Shown in pieces: positions 1 to 10,955 of a DNA stretch of 64,000 nucleotides (positions are counted from its first letter, which is position 1; every line of letters begins with the position of its first letter). The position numbers were made by a program, and so were the translations under genes. The notes under the pieces are model-generated. The model had not been told where the DNA came from. It was given only the letters and a program-made list of their open reading frames with translations, and ran no database searches. This stretch comes from JBBSBL01 sp038251325 (GTDB lineage: Bacteria > Actinomycetota > Thermoleophilia > Solirubrobacterales > Solirubrobacteraceae): assembly GCA_038251325.1 (NCBI GenBank), contig JBBSBL010000009.1, positions 4,011-68,010 of the forward strand, written 5' to 3'.

Positions 1-1418
1 TGCTCGCGCACGATCCGCTGGACCTCGCCGCCGTCGGCGCGCCCCTTCGTCTCGCGCATGACCTGGCCGACGATCGGCCCCAGCGCCTTGAGGTTGCCGG
101 CTCGGACCTTCTCCGCCGCGTCGGGGTGGGCGGCGAGGGCGGCGGCCACGATCTCCCCCAGGCCCTCGTCGTCGCCCAGGGCGCCCAGGCCCTCGGCGGC
201 GACGATCGCCTGCGGGTCCCCGCCGTCGGCGACGAGGCGGTCCAGGACCGTCCGCGCCCCCGCGCCGGTCACCGTCCCGGCGTCGAGCAGCCCGACGAGC
301 GCTGCGAGCGCCTGCGGGGTCACCTTCGCCGCGCCCGGATCGTCATCGCCGATGCGCGCAACGAGCTCGTTGCCCGTCCAGTTCGCCACCACCCGCGGCG
401 CCACGCCCGCCGGCGCGGCGGCGACAGCCGCCTCGAAGTAGTCGCCGAGCTCCGCCCGGTGGGCGTGCTGGCGCGCGAGGTCGGCGGGCAGGCCCAGCTC
501 CGCCTCGTAGCGCGCGGCGCGCGCAGCGGGCAGCTCGGGCAACTCGGCGCGGGCCGCCTCGACCATCTCGGGCGTGACGGCGAGCGGGACGAGGTCGGGC
601 TCGGGGAAGTAGCGGTAGTCGTGCGCCTCCTCCTTGGAGCGCAGCGAGGTCAGGGTCCCGCCGGAGGGATCGAAGTGGAGGGTCTCCTGCTCGACCGCCT
701 CCCCCGCCGCCAACAGGGCCGCCTGGCGCGCGATCTCGGCGTGGACCCCCCGCTCCACGAAGCGGAAGGAGTTCATGTTCTTGAGCTCGGTCTTGGTGCC
801 GAGCTCCTCGCGGCCCGCCGGGCGCAGGGAGACGTTGGCGTCGCAGCGCAGCGAGCCCTCCTCCATGTTCACGTCGCTCACCCCCAGCTGGCGCAGGGTG
901 GTGCGCAGCAGCCCGAGCCACTCGCGCGCCGACTCGGGGCTGTGGAGGTCGGGCTCGGTCACGATCTCCACCAGCGGCGTGCCGCCGCGGTTGAAGTCCA
1001 CCACGCTGGCGGCGGAGCCGTGGATGCGCCCGCTCTCACCGACGTGGATGAGCTTCGCCGCGTCCTCCTCGAGGTGAACGCGGTGGATCCGCACCTCGCC
1101 GAGGGACCCGCCGCGGGAGAGGGGCTCGTCGTACTGGCTGATCTGGTAGCCCTTCGGCAGGTCCGGGTAGAAGTAGTTCTTGCGGTGGAAGGTCGAGCTC
1201 GGCGCGATCTCGCCGCCCAGCGCCAGGCCGATCAGCACGCCGAAGTGCACCGCGCGCGCGTTGGCCACCGGCAGCGCGCCGGGCAGGCCGAGGCAGACCG
1301 GGCAGGTGTGGGTGTTCGGCGGGTCGCCGAAGGACAGCGCGCAGCCGCAGAACATCTTCGTGCGCGTCGCGAGCTGCACGTGGATCTCCAACCCGATGAC
1401 CGGCTCGAGCTCGCTCAT
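1..1418 (-). CDS. gatB: Asp/Glu-tRNA amidotransferase subunit B (C-terminus off the window)
   Basis: GatB binds misacylated Glu-tRNA(Gln) or Asp-tRNA(Asn), and with GatA and GatC converts it to the amide form. The protein begins MSELEPVIGLEIHVQL, the family's N-terminal signature. It has the zinc-type cysteine pairs (MFCGCA, then HTCPVC) within the first 40 residues, followed by FYPDLPKGYQISQ and the NFNRGG-like segment VDFNRGGTPLVEIV. The C-terminal YqeY-like tail domain runs to the window edge, still in frame at IVRE, so the stop lies outside. The start ATG overlaps the gatA stop (ATGA), indicating translational coupling as the last gene of gatC-gatA-gatB. Confidence 0.97.
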   Translation of the reverse strand, partial: MSELEPVIGLEIHVQLATRTKMFCGCALSFGDPPNTHTCPVCLGLPGALPVANARAVHFGVLIGLALGGEIAPSSTFHRKNYFYPDLPKGYQISQYDEPLSRGGSLGEVRIHRVHLEEDAAKLIHVGESGRIHGSAASVVDFNRGGTPLVEIVTEPDLHSPESAREWLGLLRTTLRQLGVSDVNMEEGSLRCDANVSLRPAGREELGTKTELKNMNSFRFVERGVHAEIARQAALLAAGEAVEQETLHFDPSGGTLTSLRSKEEAHDYRYFPEPDLVPLAVTPEMVEAARAELPELPAARAARYEAELGLPADLARQHAHRAELGDYFEAAVAAAPAGVAPRVVANWTGNELVARIGDDDPGAAKVTPQALAALVGLLDAGTVTGAGARTVLDRLVADGGDPQAIVAAEGLGALGDDEGLGEIVAAALAAHPDAAEKVRAGNLKALGPIVGQVMRETKGRADGGEVQRIVRE

Positions 1419-2833
1419 GCCCGCGCCGCGCTTCCGTCGAAGCCGATCGCGCCCTCCAGCGCGAAGGCGGCCTGGAGGATCTTGTTCTCGCTGAACGCCG
1501 GCCCGGCGATCTGGAACCCGGTCGGCAGCCCGTCGGCGAGCCCGTTGGGGATCGAGATCGCGGGGATGCCGGCGAGCGGCATCGGCACCGTGCAGTAGTC
1601 GCTCAGGTACATGGCGAGCGGGTCGTCGGTGCGCTCCCCCAGGGGGAAGGCGACGGTCGGGCTCGTCGGGGTGACGACGAAGTCGAAGCGCTCGAACGCG
1701 GCGCGGAAGTCCTCGGTGATCTTGGTGCGTACGCGGAGCGCCCGCCCGTAGTAGGCGTCGTAGTAGCCGGACGAGAGCGCGTAGGTCCCGAGCATGATCC
1801 GGCGCTTGACCTCGGGCCCGAAACCCGCGGCCCGGGTCCGCGTGTACATCGAGACGAGGTCGCCGTCCCCCTCCACCCGCAGGCCGTAGCGCACCCCGTC
1901 GAAGCGCGCGAGGTTGGCGGAGGCCTCGGCCGGGGCGATCAGGTAGTAGGCGGAGAGCGCGTGCGGGGCGTGTGGGAGGCGGCAGGGCTCGACGGTCGCG
2001 CCGAGCTCGCGCGCGAGGGCGAGCGTCGCGTCGAACGCCGTCCGCACCCCGTCCTCGATCCCGTCGGCGCTGAGCTCCTCGGGCACGCCGAGGCGGACCC
2101 CGCGCAGGTCGCCCTCCGCCGGCCGGGCGATCGGCTCGGGGAAGGGCACCGAGGTGGCGTCGCGGCGGTCGTGGCCGACCATGTGGCCCAACAGCAGCGC
2201 CGCGTCGGTCACGTCGCGGGTGAGCGGGCCCGCCTGGTCGAGCGAGGAGGCGAAGGCGATCATCCCCGAGCGGGAGACCGCGCCGTAGGTCGGCTTGAGG
2301 CCGACGATCCCGCACAGCGCCGCGGGCTGGCGGATCGAGCCGCCGGTGTCGGTCCCGATCGCCCACGGCGCGAGCCCGGCCGCCACGGCCGCCGCGCTGC
2401 CGCCGCTCGAGCCGCCCGGCACCCGGGTGCGGTCCCACGGGTTGCGCACCGGGCCGAAGCCGGAGTTCTCGTTCGAGGACCCCATGGCGAACTCGTCCTG
2501 GTTCGTCTTGCCGAGCAGGGGCGCGCCGGCGTCCTGCAGGCGCTCCACGACGGTGGCGGTGTAGGGCGGGCGGTAGCCCTCGAGGATCCGCGAGCCCGCC
2601 TGACTGGGGACGCCGCGCACGCAGAAGAGGTCCTTCGCGGCGAGCGGCACGCCGGCCAGCGGGGCATCCGGACCGGGCGGCTCCCCCGGGCCGTCGGCGA
2701 GCCACAGGAACGCCCCAAGGTCCTCCGCCGCCGCACGCTCGCGGTAGGTGGCGAAGAGCTCGGCGGCATCGAGGGCTCCCGCCCGCACGGCCTCCGCCGC
2801 GGCGGCGGCGCTCAGCGCGAGCACGTCGCTCAT
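1415..2833 (-). CDS. gatA: Asp/Glu-tRNA amidotransferase subunit A
   Basis: A 472-residue amidase-signature enzyme that releases ammonia from glutamine for the GatB reaction. The Ser-cisSer-Lys triad is visible: Lys in LAAKDLF, the Gly/Ser loop GGSSGGSAAAVAAG, and the nucleophile region DTGGSIRQPAALCG. The C-terminal PTSPTVAF and GIPAISIPNG segments are typical of GatA rather than generic amidases. Length matches the family. Both ends overlap neighbours by four bases (gatC upstream, gatB downstream), so the three genes form one coupled operon. A second, more distant amidase lies at 60182-61612. Confidence 0.97.
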   Translation of the reverse strand: MSDVLALSAAAAAEAVRAGALDAAELFATYRERAAAEDLGAFLWLADGPGEPPGPDAPLAGVPLAAKDLFCVRGVPSQAGSRILEGYRPPYTATVVERLQDAGAPLLGKTNQDEFAMGSSNENSGFGPVRNPWDRTRVPGGSSGGSAAAVAAGLAPWAIGTDTGGSIRQPAALCGIVGLKPTYGAVSRSGMIAFASSLDQAGPLTRDVTDAALLLGHMVGHDRRDATSVPFPEPIARPAEGDLRGVRLGVPEELSADGIEDGVRTAFDATLALARELGATVEPCRLPHAPHALSAYYLIAPAEASANLARFDGVRYGLRVEGDGDLVSMYTRTRAAGFGPEVKRRIMLGTYALSSGYYDAYYGRALRVRTKITEDFRAAFERFDFVVTPTSPTVAFPLGERTDDPLAMYLSDYCTVPMPLAGIPAISIPNGLADGLPTGFQIAGPAFSENKILQAAFALEGAIGFDGSAARA

Positions 2834-3114
2834 GCGCCGGGGCTCGGCACCCGGAAGCCACCGTCGTAGGGGTCGGGCGCCGCGGCCAGCGCCTCCTGCA
2901 CCGGCAGCGAGGGCTCGGGCTCGTCGGCGCGCAGCGGCGTCGTGACCTCGACCACGTGCGAGGTGGGCGGTACCGCGTCGAGGTCGAGCTCGCCGATCCG
3001 GGCGATGTGGTCGAGGATCGTGCTGAGCTCGCGCGAGGCCCGCTCGACCTCGTCGTCGGTGAGCTCCAGGCGGGCGAGCCGGGCGACGTGGAGCACCTGG
3101 GCGCGGTCGATCAC
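2830..3114 (-). CDS. gatC: Asp/Glu-tRNA amidotransferase subunit C
   Basis: A 94-residue protein matching GatC, the small subunit that wraps around GatA and stabilises the GatCAB complex. It starts MIDRAQVLHVARLARLEL, has the TDDEVE segment and ends with the PLRADEPEPSL and GGFRVPSPGA elements seen in the family. It is first of the three gat genes, 25 bp downstream of the DUF4190 membrane protein gene, and overlaps gatA by four bases. Confidence 0.95.
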   Translation of the reverse strand: MIDRAQVLHVARLARLELTDDEVERASRELSTILDHIARIGELDLDAVPPTSHVVEVTTPLRADEPEPSLPVQEALAAAPDPYDGGFRVPSPGA

Positions 3115-3139
3115 GGCGCGGAGTGTAGGCGCAGCGGGC

Positions 3140-3577
3140 TCAGCCGCCGCCTGCGGCGTTGGCGGCGACGACGACGAGGATCACGGCCCAGATCGCGATG
3201 GCGGCGGCGCCGGCCAGGATCCCGAGGTCGGCCAGGCGCGCGCCGCGGGTGCGCCCGTCGCGCGCGATCTCGCTGCGGGCGAGCGAGCCGAGGACGATCG
3301 CGACCAGGGAGCTCACGAACGGCAGCACGACCACGCCGCAGACGGCGAGGACGAGCGCGGCGATCGCCTTCCCGTTGACCGGGAGGGACGGGTCCTCGCG
3401 GCCGGCGGGCCTGGCCGGCGGCGGGGCCGAGATCGGACGCGGCATCCCCGACCGTGGCGACGCGAAGTCGCCGTAGCGCGCCTCCGGGGGCGCGCCCGGC
3501 GTCACACGCCAGTCCGAACCCTCGGCGGGCGGCAGCCAGCGCGGCGGGTCGCCCTCGCCGGCGGGCGGGCTGCTCAC
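3140..3577 (-). CDS. DUF4190-type small membrane protein
   Basis: A 145-residue protein with a proline-rich cytoplasmic N-terminus (about residues 1-65) and a C-terminal DUF4190 unit: a hydrophobic helix (ALVLAVCGVVVLPFVSSLVAIVLG), the basic loop SLARSEIARDG, then a second helix (AAAIAIWAVILVVVAA). DUF4190 proteins are small actinobacterial membrane proteins without an established biochemical role. The GTG start at 3577 was chosen because it overlaps the upstream gene's stop (GTGA) and the residues before it in this frame are low-complexity Arg/Ala. It probably sits in the folD-to-gatB leftward operon. Confidence 0.7.
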   Translation of the reverse strand: MSSPPAGEGDPPRWLPPAEGSDWRVTPGAPPEARYGDFASPRSGMPRPISAPPPARPAGREDPSLPVNGKAIAALVLAVCGVVVLPFVSSLVAIVLGSLARSEIARDGRTRGARLADLGILAGAAAIAIWAVILVVVAANAAGGG

Positions 3578-4149
3578 CGGCCGGGCGGCGGCACCGACCC
3601 GGCCGGGCCGCCGGCGCGGCCGGGCGCCGGCGCGGCGTCGGGCAGCGCGTCGACCCGGAGCACCGGGATGGGCGGGCGCTCCTCGTCGCCCCCCAGGCCG
3701 GGCCCCTCGTCGCGCATCGACCACCAGCCGCCGACGAGCACCATGAGCGCGGTGAGCAGGCCGAGCCAGGCGCCGGCCTTCACGGTCACCTGGTCGTTCC
3801 CCGGCGGGTTCACGATGCGGTACAGGACGAGAACGGAGCTCAGCAGCCCGAGCCATGTCACGGTCACGCTCGCCACCGCGGGCAGCGCCGCGGAGCGCTG
3901 GGTGGCCTGCAGCACGAAGAGCGCGAGGCTCGCGAGCGCCGCGGCGAGCAGGAGCCAGCGCAGGATCGTCAGGGCCTCCCAGCCGCTGAGCCGATCGGTG
4001 GCCTGGCCGACGGCCTGGTCGGGGCCCGCGCCGGGCAGGCGGACGCCGACCGTCTGCTCGTACCAGTCGACGAGGAAGAGCGACGCCGCGAGCGCCAGGC
4101 CCGCGACGCCGGCGAAGATCTCGCCCCAGCGCAGCCGCCCGAGCCTCAT
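3574..4149 (-). CDS. Four-helix integral membrane protein, unknown function
   Basis: A 191-residue protein beginning MRLGRLRWGEIFAGVAGLAL. Four hydrophobic segments are visible, near residues 9-28, 62-84, 90-115 and 125-150, with an external loop after the first (DWYEQTVGVRLPG). A charged, proline-rich tail follows (ERPPIPVLRVDALPD). No recognised catalytic motif. The ATG overlaps the folD stop and the stop overlaps the next gene's GTG, so it is locked between folD and the DUF4190 gene in one operon. Confidence 0.7.
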   Translation of the reverse strand: MRLGRLRWGEIFAGVAGLALAASLFLVDWYEQTVGVRLPGAGPDQAVGQATDRLSGWEALTILRWLLLAAALASLALFVLQATQRSAALPAVASVTVTWLGLLSSVLVLYRIVNPPGNDQVTVKAGAWLGLLTALMVLVGGWWSMRDEGPGLGGDEERPPIPVLRVDALPDAAPAPGRAGGPAGSVPPPGR

Positions 4150-4997
4150 GTCGCCTCCGCGCTCGCCGCGAGCAGGGTGTTGCGCAGGAGCATCGCGATC
4201 GTCATCGGCCCGACGCCGCCGGGCACGGGCGTGATGCGCCCCGCCACGGCTCGCGCCGCCTCGAAGTCGACGTCGCCGACGAGGCCGCCCTCGAGCCGGT
4301 TCATCCCCACGTCGACGACCGTCGCGCCGGACCGGATCCAGTCCCCGCCGACCAGGCCGGCGCGGCCCACCGCGACGACGAGGACCTCGGCGCGACGACA
4401 GACCGCCGCGAGGTCCCGCGTTCGGGAGTGGCAGAGCGTCACCGTGGCATTGCGGCCGAGCAGGAGTTGGGCGACGGGCTTGCCGACGAGGTCCGAGCGC
4501 CCGACGACCACCGCCTCGGCCCCCTCGAGCGCGACGCCCGCGTCGTCGAGCAGCGCCAGCACGCCCGAGGGCGTGCACGGGCGCAGCCCCGGGAGCCCGA
4601 GAGCCAGGCGGCCGGCGCTCAGCGCGGTGAGGCCGTCGACGTCCTTCCCGGGCGGGATGAGCGCGGTGAGCGCCGCCCCGTCGAGGTGCTCCGGGACCGG
4701 CAGCTGGAGCAGGATGCCGCTGACCTCGGGGTCGGCGGCCAGCTCGGCGATCAGGCCGGCGACCGCGTCGGGGGCGGCGTCCGCCCCCGTCCGGTGGTCG
4801 AAGCCGGCGATGCCGACCTCCGCGCAGGCCTTCTGCTTGCCGCCGACGTAGACCGCGGAGGCGGCGTCGTCGCCGACGAGCACGGTCGCCAGCCGCGGCC
4901 GGCGGCCGCCGGCCGCGACGAGCGCCGCGACCTCCTCGGCGACCTCGGCGCGCACCCGCGCCGCGACCGCCCGGCCGTCGATGATCTCCGCGCCCAT
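4146..4997 (-). CDS. folD: Bifunctional methylenetetrahydrofolate dehydrogenase/cyclohydrolase
   Basis: FolD interconverts 5,10-methylene-, methenyl- and 10-formyl-tetrahydrofolate in cytosolic one-carbon metabolism. From MGAEIIDGRAVAARVRAEV the protein is 283 residues, the usual length. The family signatures are present: YVGGKQKACAEVGI carrying the catalytic Lys, GILLQLPVPEHLD, the PCTPSG motif, VVVGRSDLVGKPVAQLLL for NADP binding, and TPVPGGVGPMTIAMLL near the C-terminus. An upstream in-frame start at 5036 would add 13 residues that do not look conserved. Confidence 0.96.
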   Translation of the reverse strand: MGAEIIDGRAVAARVRAEVAEEVAALVAAGGRRPRLATVLVGDDAASAVYVGGKQKACAEVGIAGFDHRTGADAAPDAVAGLIAELAADPEVSGILLQLPVPEHLDGAALTALIPPGKDVDGLTALSAGRLALGLPGLRPCTPSGVLALLDDAGVALEGAEAVVVGRSDLVGKPVAQLLLGRNATVTLCHSRTRDLAAVCRRAEVLVVAVGRAGLVGGDWIRSGATVVDVGMNRLEGGLVGDVDFEAARAVAGRITPVPGGVGPMTIAMLLRNTLLAASAEAT

Positions 4998-5037
4998 CGC
5001 GGCCGGGACCCTAGAGCGTCGCGTCCCCGTCGCCACC

Positions 5038-7224
<2,187 letters not shown>

Positions 7225-7279
7225 GGCCGTCGAGCGTACCGAGCGGCCCGGCGCGGCTCCCCGGCCTCCGGGCTCCGGG

Positions 7280-8218
7280 CTACGCGCCCGCTGCGGGCGG
7301 GCGCTGCTGCCGGCTGGAGGCCGGGTTGTCCAGCAGCAGCCGCGGCACGGTGACCAGGCGGAAGCCGCGCCGGCGCAGTCCGCGGATGATCGACGGCAGC
7401 GCCGCGATGGTCTCGGCTCGCAGCCCCCCGGCGTCGTGCATGAGGATGATCGAGCCTGGTTGAGCGCGGAGCGCTCGCTGGGCGATTGCCGGGGCCCCCG
7501 GTTGCGTGTAGTCCTGGGTGTCGATGTCCCAGAGCACCATGAGCATGCGCTGGGTGCGCAACACCGCAAGCGTCTGCTGGTCCCAGAGCCCGTAGGGCGG
7601 CCGGAAGAGGACCGGCCGGGGAACCCCGTAGGAGCGCAGCGCCTGGGTGGTCTGGTCGAGCTGCGCGTTCTGGCCGGCGGGGGCGAGACTCGACATCGCC
7701 GTGTGATTCCAGGTGTGGTTGCCGATCACGTCCCCGGCGACCACCTGGCGCGAGGTCGACTCGTGGAAGCTCGTGAGCATGGAGCCGACGACGAAGAACG
7801 TCGCTGGCACCCGCTCGCGGCGGAGGATCTGGAGCACCTGCGGGCTGTAGGGCCCAGGCCCGTCGTCGAAGGTCAGCGCGACCTCGCGATGCTGGCTGCC
7901 CGCCTCCCGGACGAACGGGGTGCGCGCGAGCGTGCTCGCGACGGCGCGATCCTCGGCCGCGCGCTGGCGGAAGGCGATCGACAGCGACCCGTTCCCGCCC
8001 AGCGCGCGGATCCGCGCCCCCCACCCGGACGGCAGGCCCCTGGCGTCGCGCGCGACCGCCCGGCCGTCCCCTCCGCCGGCGCCGGTCGCGACGCCCGCGA
8101 CGAGGGCGGCGGCGGCCAGCGCGGCCGCCGCCGCCATCCGCCGGCGCCGACGATGATGGGCGGCCGACGACACGGAGTAGCGGACGCGCGGGGGCTCTGA
8201 GATCGGGGATTGGGCCAT
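7280..8218 (-). CDS. Secreted or membrane-anchored polysaccharide deacetylase (NodB fold)
   Basis: A carbohydrate esterase 4 family enzyme expected to remove N- or O-acetyl groups from cell-wall polysaccharide. The five NodB motifs are visible: TFDDGPGPYSPQVL (catalytic Asp), GNHTWNHTAM (two metal His), RPPYGLWD, WDIDTQDY and IILMHDAGG. A single N-terminal hydrophobic segment follows basic residues (HHRRRRRMAAAAALAAAALVAGVATG), so it is a signal peptide or anchor. Start ATG at 8218 (MAQSPISEPP) is preferred; an alternative at 8311 adds 31 Arg/Pro-rich residues. It lies 55 bp upstream of pcrA on the same strand. Confidence 0.88.
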   Translation of the reverse strand: MAQSPISEPPRVRYSVSSAAHHRRRRRMAAAAALAAAALVAGVATGAGGGDGRAVARDARGLPSGWGARIRALGGNGSLSIAFRQRAAEDRAVASTLARTPFVREAGSQHREVALTFDDGPGPYSPQVLQILRRERVPATFFVVGSMLTSFHESTSRQVVAGDVIGNHTWNHTAMSSLAPAGQNAQLDQTTQALRSYGVPRPVLFRPPYGLWDQQTLAVLRTQRMLMVLWDIDTQDYTQPGAPAIAQRALRAQPGSIILMHDAGGLRAETIAALPSIIRGLRRRGFRLVTVPRLLLDNPASSRQQRPPAAGA

Positions 8219-8392
8219 CGGGCGGGCGGCCGCGGCGACCGGGCGCGCGCGACCAGGACGATGCGGGGACCAGCCGATCCGGCTCCCGCTCGCCGTTCCA
8301 TGATGCCGCATCGGTGCGACCGATCAACCGCCGGACCGTCTCGCCCGGCCGACGCGACCCCGACCCGGAAGGGCCGTAGGGTTTCCGGCGCG

Positions 8393-9142
8393 GTGCCGGC
8401 CACCTGGCTCATCCTCCCGACCTTCGACGAGGCCGAGAACCTCGGACCTATCGTCCGCGCCGCGATCGAGCGCCTCGAGGCCGCGGAGCCGGGCGACTGG
8501 CGCGTCCTCGTGGTCGACGACGCCTCCCCGGACGGGACCGGCGCGCTGGCCGACGCCCTGGCCGCCGAGACCCCGGGCGTCGAGGTCCTCCACCGGCCCG
8601 GCAAGGCGGGGCTCGGCCCGGCCTACCTCGCCGGCTTCGCGCGGGCGCTGGCCGGCGGCGCGGAGCGGGTCGTGCAGATGGACGCCGACTTCTCCCACGA
8701 CCCGGCCGACCTGCCCCGGCTGCTGGCGGCCTCCCGCGAGGCGGACGTGGTGCTGGGCTCCCGCTACGTCCTCGGCGGCGGCGTCCAGGACTGGGGGCCG
8801 CTGCGCCGCGCGATCAGCCGGGGCGGCTGCGCCTACGCGCGAACCTGGCTCCGGGTCCCGATCCAGGACCTGACCGGCGGCTTCAAGTGCATCCGGGCCG
8901 AGGTGCTGCGCGGCATCGACCTCGACGCGATCCGCGGCGAGGGCTACGTGTTCCAGATCGAGCTGACCTACCGGGCGCTGCTGGCCGGCTTCCGGGTGGC
9001 GGAGATCCCGATCGTCTTCCGCGACCGGCGCGTGGGGCGCTCGAAGATGTCGATCGGGATCGCCGCCGAGGCGGTGTGGCGGGTGCCGGCGTTGCGCCGC
9101 CGCGCGGATCGCTCAGGCGCGCGGCATACGGACCGGGCCTAG
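8393..9142 (+). CDS. Family 2 glycosyltransferase, polyprenol-phosphate mannosyltransferase (DPM1) type
   Basis: A 249-residue cytosolic-face glycosyltransferase expected to move a sugar from a nucleotide donor to polyprenyl phosphate. The N-terminus WLILPTFDEAENLGPIVRA, the nucleotide-binding VLVVDDASPDGTG, the DxD-like VVQMDADFSHDPADLP, LGSRYVLGGGVQDWG and DLTGGFKCIRAEVL are all characteristic of the DPM1/Ppm1 group. It lacks the C-terminal membrane helices seen in its neighbour. The GTG at 8393 places the start directly before the conserved PATWLILP strand; longer starts add only Arg-rich residues. One base separates its stop from the next glycosyltransferase gene. Confidence 0.88.
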   Translation: MPATWLILPTFDEAENLGPIVRAAIERLEAAEPGDWRVLVVDDASPDGTGALADALAAETPGVEVLHRPGKAGLGPAYLAGFARALAGGAERVVQMDADFSHDPADLPRLLAASREADVVLGSRYVLGGGVQDWGPLRRAISRGGCAYARTWLRVPIQDLTGGFKCIRAEVLRGIDLDAIRGEGYVFQIELTYRALLAGFRVAEIPIVFRDRRVGRSKMSIGIAAEAVWRVPALRRRADRSGARHTDRA

Positions 9143-9143
9143 C

Positions 9144-10190
9144 ATGTCGCCCATGGCCACCTCGCCCGCGCGCGGCGCCGACGGGCCGGCTCACCGCGAC
9201 ACTCGGCTCCTCAGCGTCGTCGCCCCCGTGTGCGACGAGCAGGACACGCTCCGGGAGTTCCATCGCCGGGTCATCGCCGCGGTCGGCGATCGCCCCCTCG
9301 AGCTCGTGATCGTCGACGACGGCAGCACCGACGGGACGGCGGCGATCCTCGAGGAGCTCGCCGACGCGGACCCGCGGGTCCGCGTCGTCGGGCTCTCGCG
9401 CAACTTCGGGCACCAGACGGCGCTGACGGCCGGGCTCGACCACGCCCGTGGCGACGTCGTGGTGATGCTCGACGCCGACCTCCAGGATCCGCCCGAGACC
9501 ATCGCGGTCATGCTCGACCGCTGGCGCGAGGGCGCGGACGTCGTCTACGCCGTGCGGCGGCACCGCGACGGCGAGACCCGGTTCAAGCTCGCCACCGCGC
9601 GCGGCTTCTACCGGGTCTTCGGGGCGCTGACCCAGGTCGGGGCCGAGGCGGACGCCGGCGACTTCCGGCTGCTCGACCGCCGGGCGCTCGACGCCCTGCT
9701 CGCGATGCGGGAGCGCAACCGCTACCTGCGCGGCATGACGATCTGGATCGGCTTCACCCAGGCCGCGGTGTCCTACGAGCGCGACGCGCGTACCGCGGGC
9801 GCCACGAAGTACACGGTGCGGCGGATGGTCCGCTTCTCGCTCGACGCGATCTCCTCGTTCTCCAACGCGCCGCTGCAGCTCGCCACCGTGCTGGGCTTCG
9901 TCTTCTCCGGACTCGCCTTCGTCGCGATCCCGGTGATCATCGGGCTGCGGATCGCCGGGTCCTACCTGCCGGGCTTCAGCACGATCACGATCGTCGTGCT
10001 GCTGCTGGGCGGCATCCAGCTGATCGCGATCGGGATCATCGGCGAGTACATCGGGCGGATCTACGACGAGGTCAAGGGCCGCCCGCTCTACGTGGTCCGC
10101 TCCACGCGCAACCTCGACGTCCTGCCCCCGGTCGACGAGCCGGCCGACGTCGCGCCTCCCGCCGGGGTCGGCGGTCGCGAGGGGCACTAG
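9144..10190 (+). CDS. Membrane-anchored family 2 glycosyltransferase (GtrB/ArnC-like)
   Basis: A 348-residue enzyme of the group that loads undecaprenyl phosphate with glucose or a related sugar for envelope modification. The GT-A domain shows SVVAPVCDEQDTL, ELVIVDDGSTDGTA, VVVMLDADLQDPPE and GDFRLLDRRALDALL. Two transmembrane helices follow near residues 245-275 and 285-310 (LATVLGFVFSGLAFVAIPVI; ITIVVLLLGGIQLIAIGIIG), then GEYIGRIYDEVKGRPLYVV, the typical C-terminal signature. It is transcribed with the upstream DPM1-like gene. Its TAG stop shares the CTAG tetranucleotide with the stop of the convergent cysE gene. Confidence 0.9.
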   Translation: MSPMATSPARGADGPAHRDTRLLSVVAPVCDEQDTLREFHRRVIAAVGDRPLELVIVDDGSTDGTAAILEELADADPRVRVVGLSRNFGHQTALTAGLDHARGDVVVMLDADLQDPPETIAVMLDRWREGADVVYAVRRHRDGETRFKLATARGFYRVFGALTQVGAEADAGDFRLLDRRALDALLAMRERNRYLRGMTIWIGFTQAAVSYERDARTAGATKYTVRRMVRFSLDAISSFSNAPLQLATVLGFVFSGLAFVAIPVIIGLRIAGSYLPGFSTITIVVLLLGGIQLIAIGIIGEYIGRIYDEVKGRPLYVVRSTRNLDVLPPVDEPADVAPPAGVGGREGH

Positions 10191-10921
10191 CCCCCGGCGG
10201 AGTCCGGGCGCGGGACGGGGCGCAGCGGGCGCATGTCCGCCGTCCTGGCGGGCGGGCCGGGCTCGCCCGTCGCATCCTCGAGCTCGGCGATCCGGTCGGC
10301 GAGGGCGCGGATGGCGTCGGCGATCGGGTCGGGCAGGTGGGCCCAGTCGGCGTCGGGGCCCTCGGGCGGGCGGCCCTCCACCTTCACGGGGTGGCCGGGA
10401 TTGCCGACCACGGTCGAGTTCGGCGGCACGTCGTGGATCACCACGGTGTTGGCGCCGATCTTCGAGCCGTGCCCGATCCGGATCGGGCCCAGGAGCTTCG
10501 CGCCGGAGCCGATCGTGACGTTGTCCTCGACCGTCGGGTGGCGCTTGCCGGTGGCGAACCCGGTGCCGCCGAGCGTGACGCCCTGGTAGAGCGTGACGTC
10601 GCGCCCGATCTGCGCCGTCTCCCCGACCACGACGCCCATGCCGTGGTCGATGAACACGTCGTCGCCGACGTCGGCGGCCGGATGAATCTCGATCCCGGTC
10701 AGCGCGCGGGTCGCCGTGGCCAGCGCGCGCGGGGCGAGCGGGACGCCGGCGTCGTGCAGGGCGTGGGCCACCCGGTGGGAGAGCACGGCCTGGACGCCGG
10801 GCCACACGGCGAGGATCTCGAGCCGCCCGACGCCGCGCGCCGCCGGGTCGCGGTCGACCGCGGCACGGACGTCGCGTCCGACCTCCCGGGCCACCTGGGC
10901 CAGCACGCCGAGGCCGAGCAT
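10187..10921 (-). CDS. cysE: Serine O-acetyltransferase
   Basis: CysE makes O-acetylserine from serine and acetyl-CoA, the first step of cysteine synthesis. The 244-residue protein has the helical N-terminal part (ILAVWPGVQAVLSHRVAHAL) followed by left-handed beta-helix hexapeptide repeats: GIEIHPAADVGDDVFIDHG, GVVVGETAQIGRDVTLYQG, TLGGTGFATGKRHPTVEDN and LGPIRIGHGSKIGANTVV. The catalytic His lies in IDHGMG. The tail after about residue 190 is acidic and proline-rich. It lies 34 bp downstream of cysK on the same strand, so the two form a cysteine operon. Confidence 0.95.
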   Translation of the reverse strand: MLGLGVLAQVAREVGRDVRAAVDRDPAARGVGRLEILAVWPGVQAVLSHRVAHALHDAGVPLAPRALATATRALTGIEIHPAADVGDDVFIDHGMGVVVGETAQIGRDVTLYQGVTLGGTGFATGKRHPTVEDNVTIGSGAKLLGPIRIGHGSKIGANTVVIHDVPPNSTVVGNPGHPVKVEGRPPEGPDADWAHLPDPIADAIRALADRIAELEDATGEPGPPARTADMRPLRPVPRPDSAGG

Positions 10922-10955
10922 GCCCAGAGCCTAGCCGCGGCGGCGAGCGGGGCGG

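Noticed and set aside
126..1598. Long open frame on the + strand opposite gatB and gatA
   Set aside because: Low-complexity Arg/Ala/Gly/His-rich translation with no family character. Very high GC leaves few stop codons in antisense frames; the real genes on the minus strand have full family motifs.
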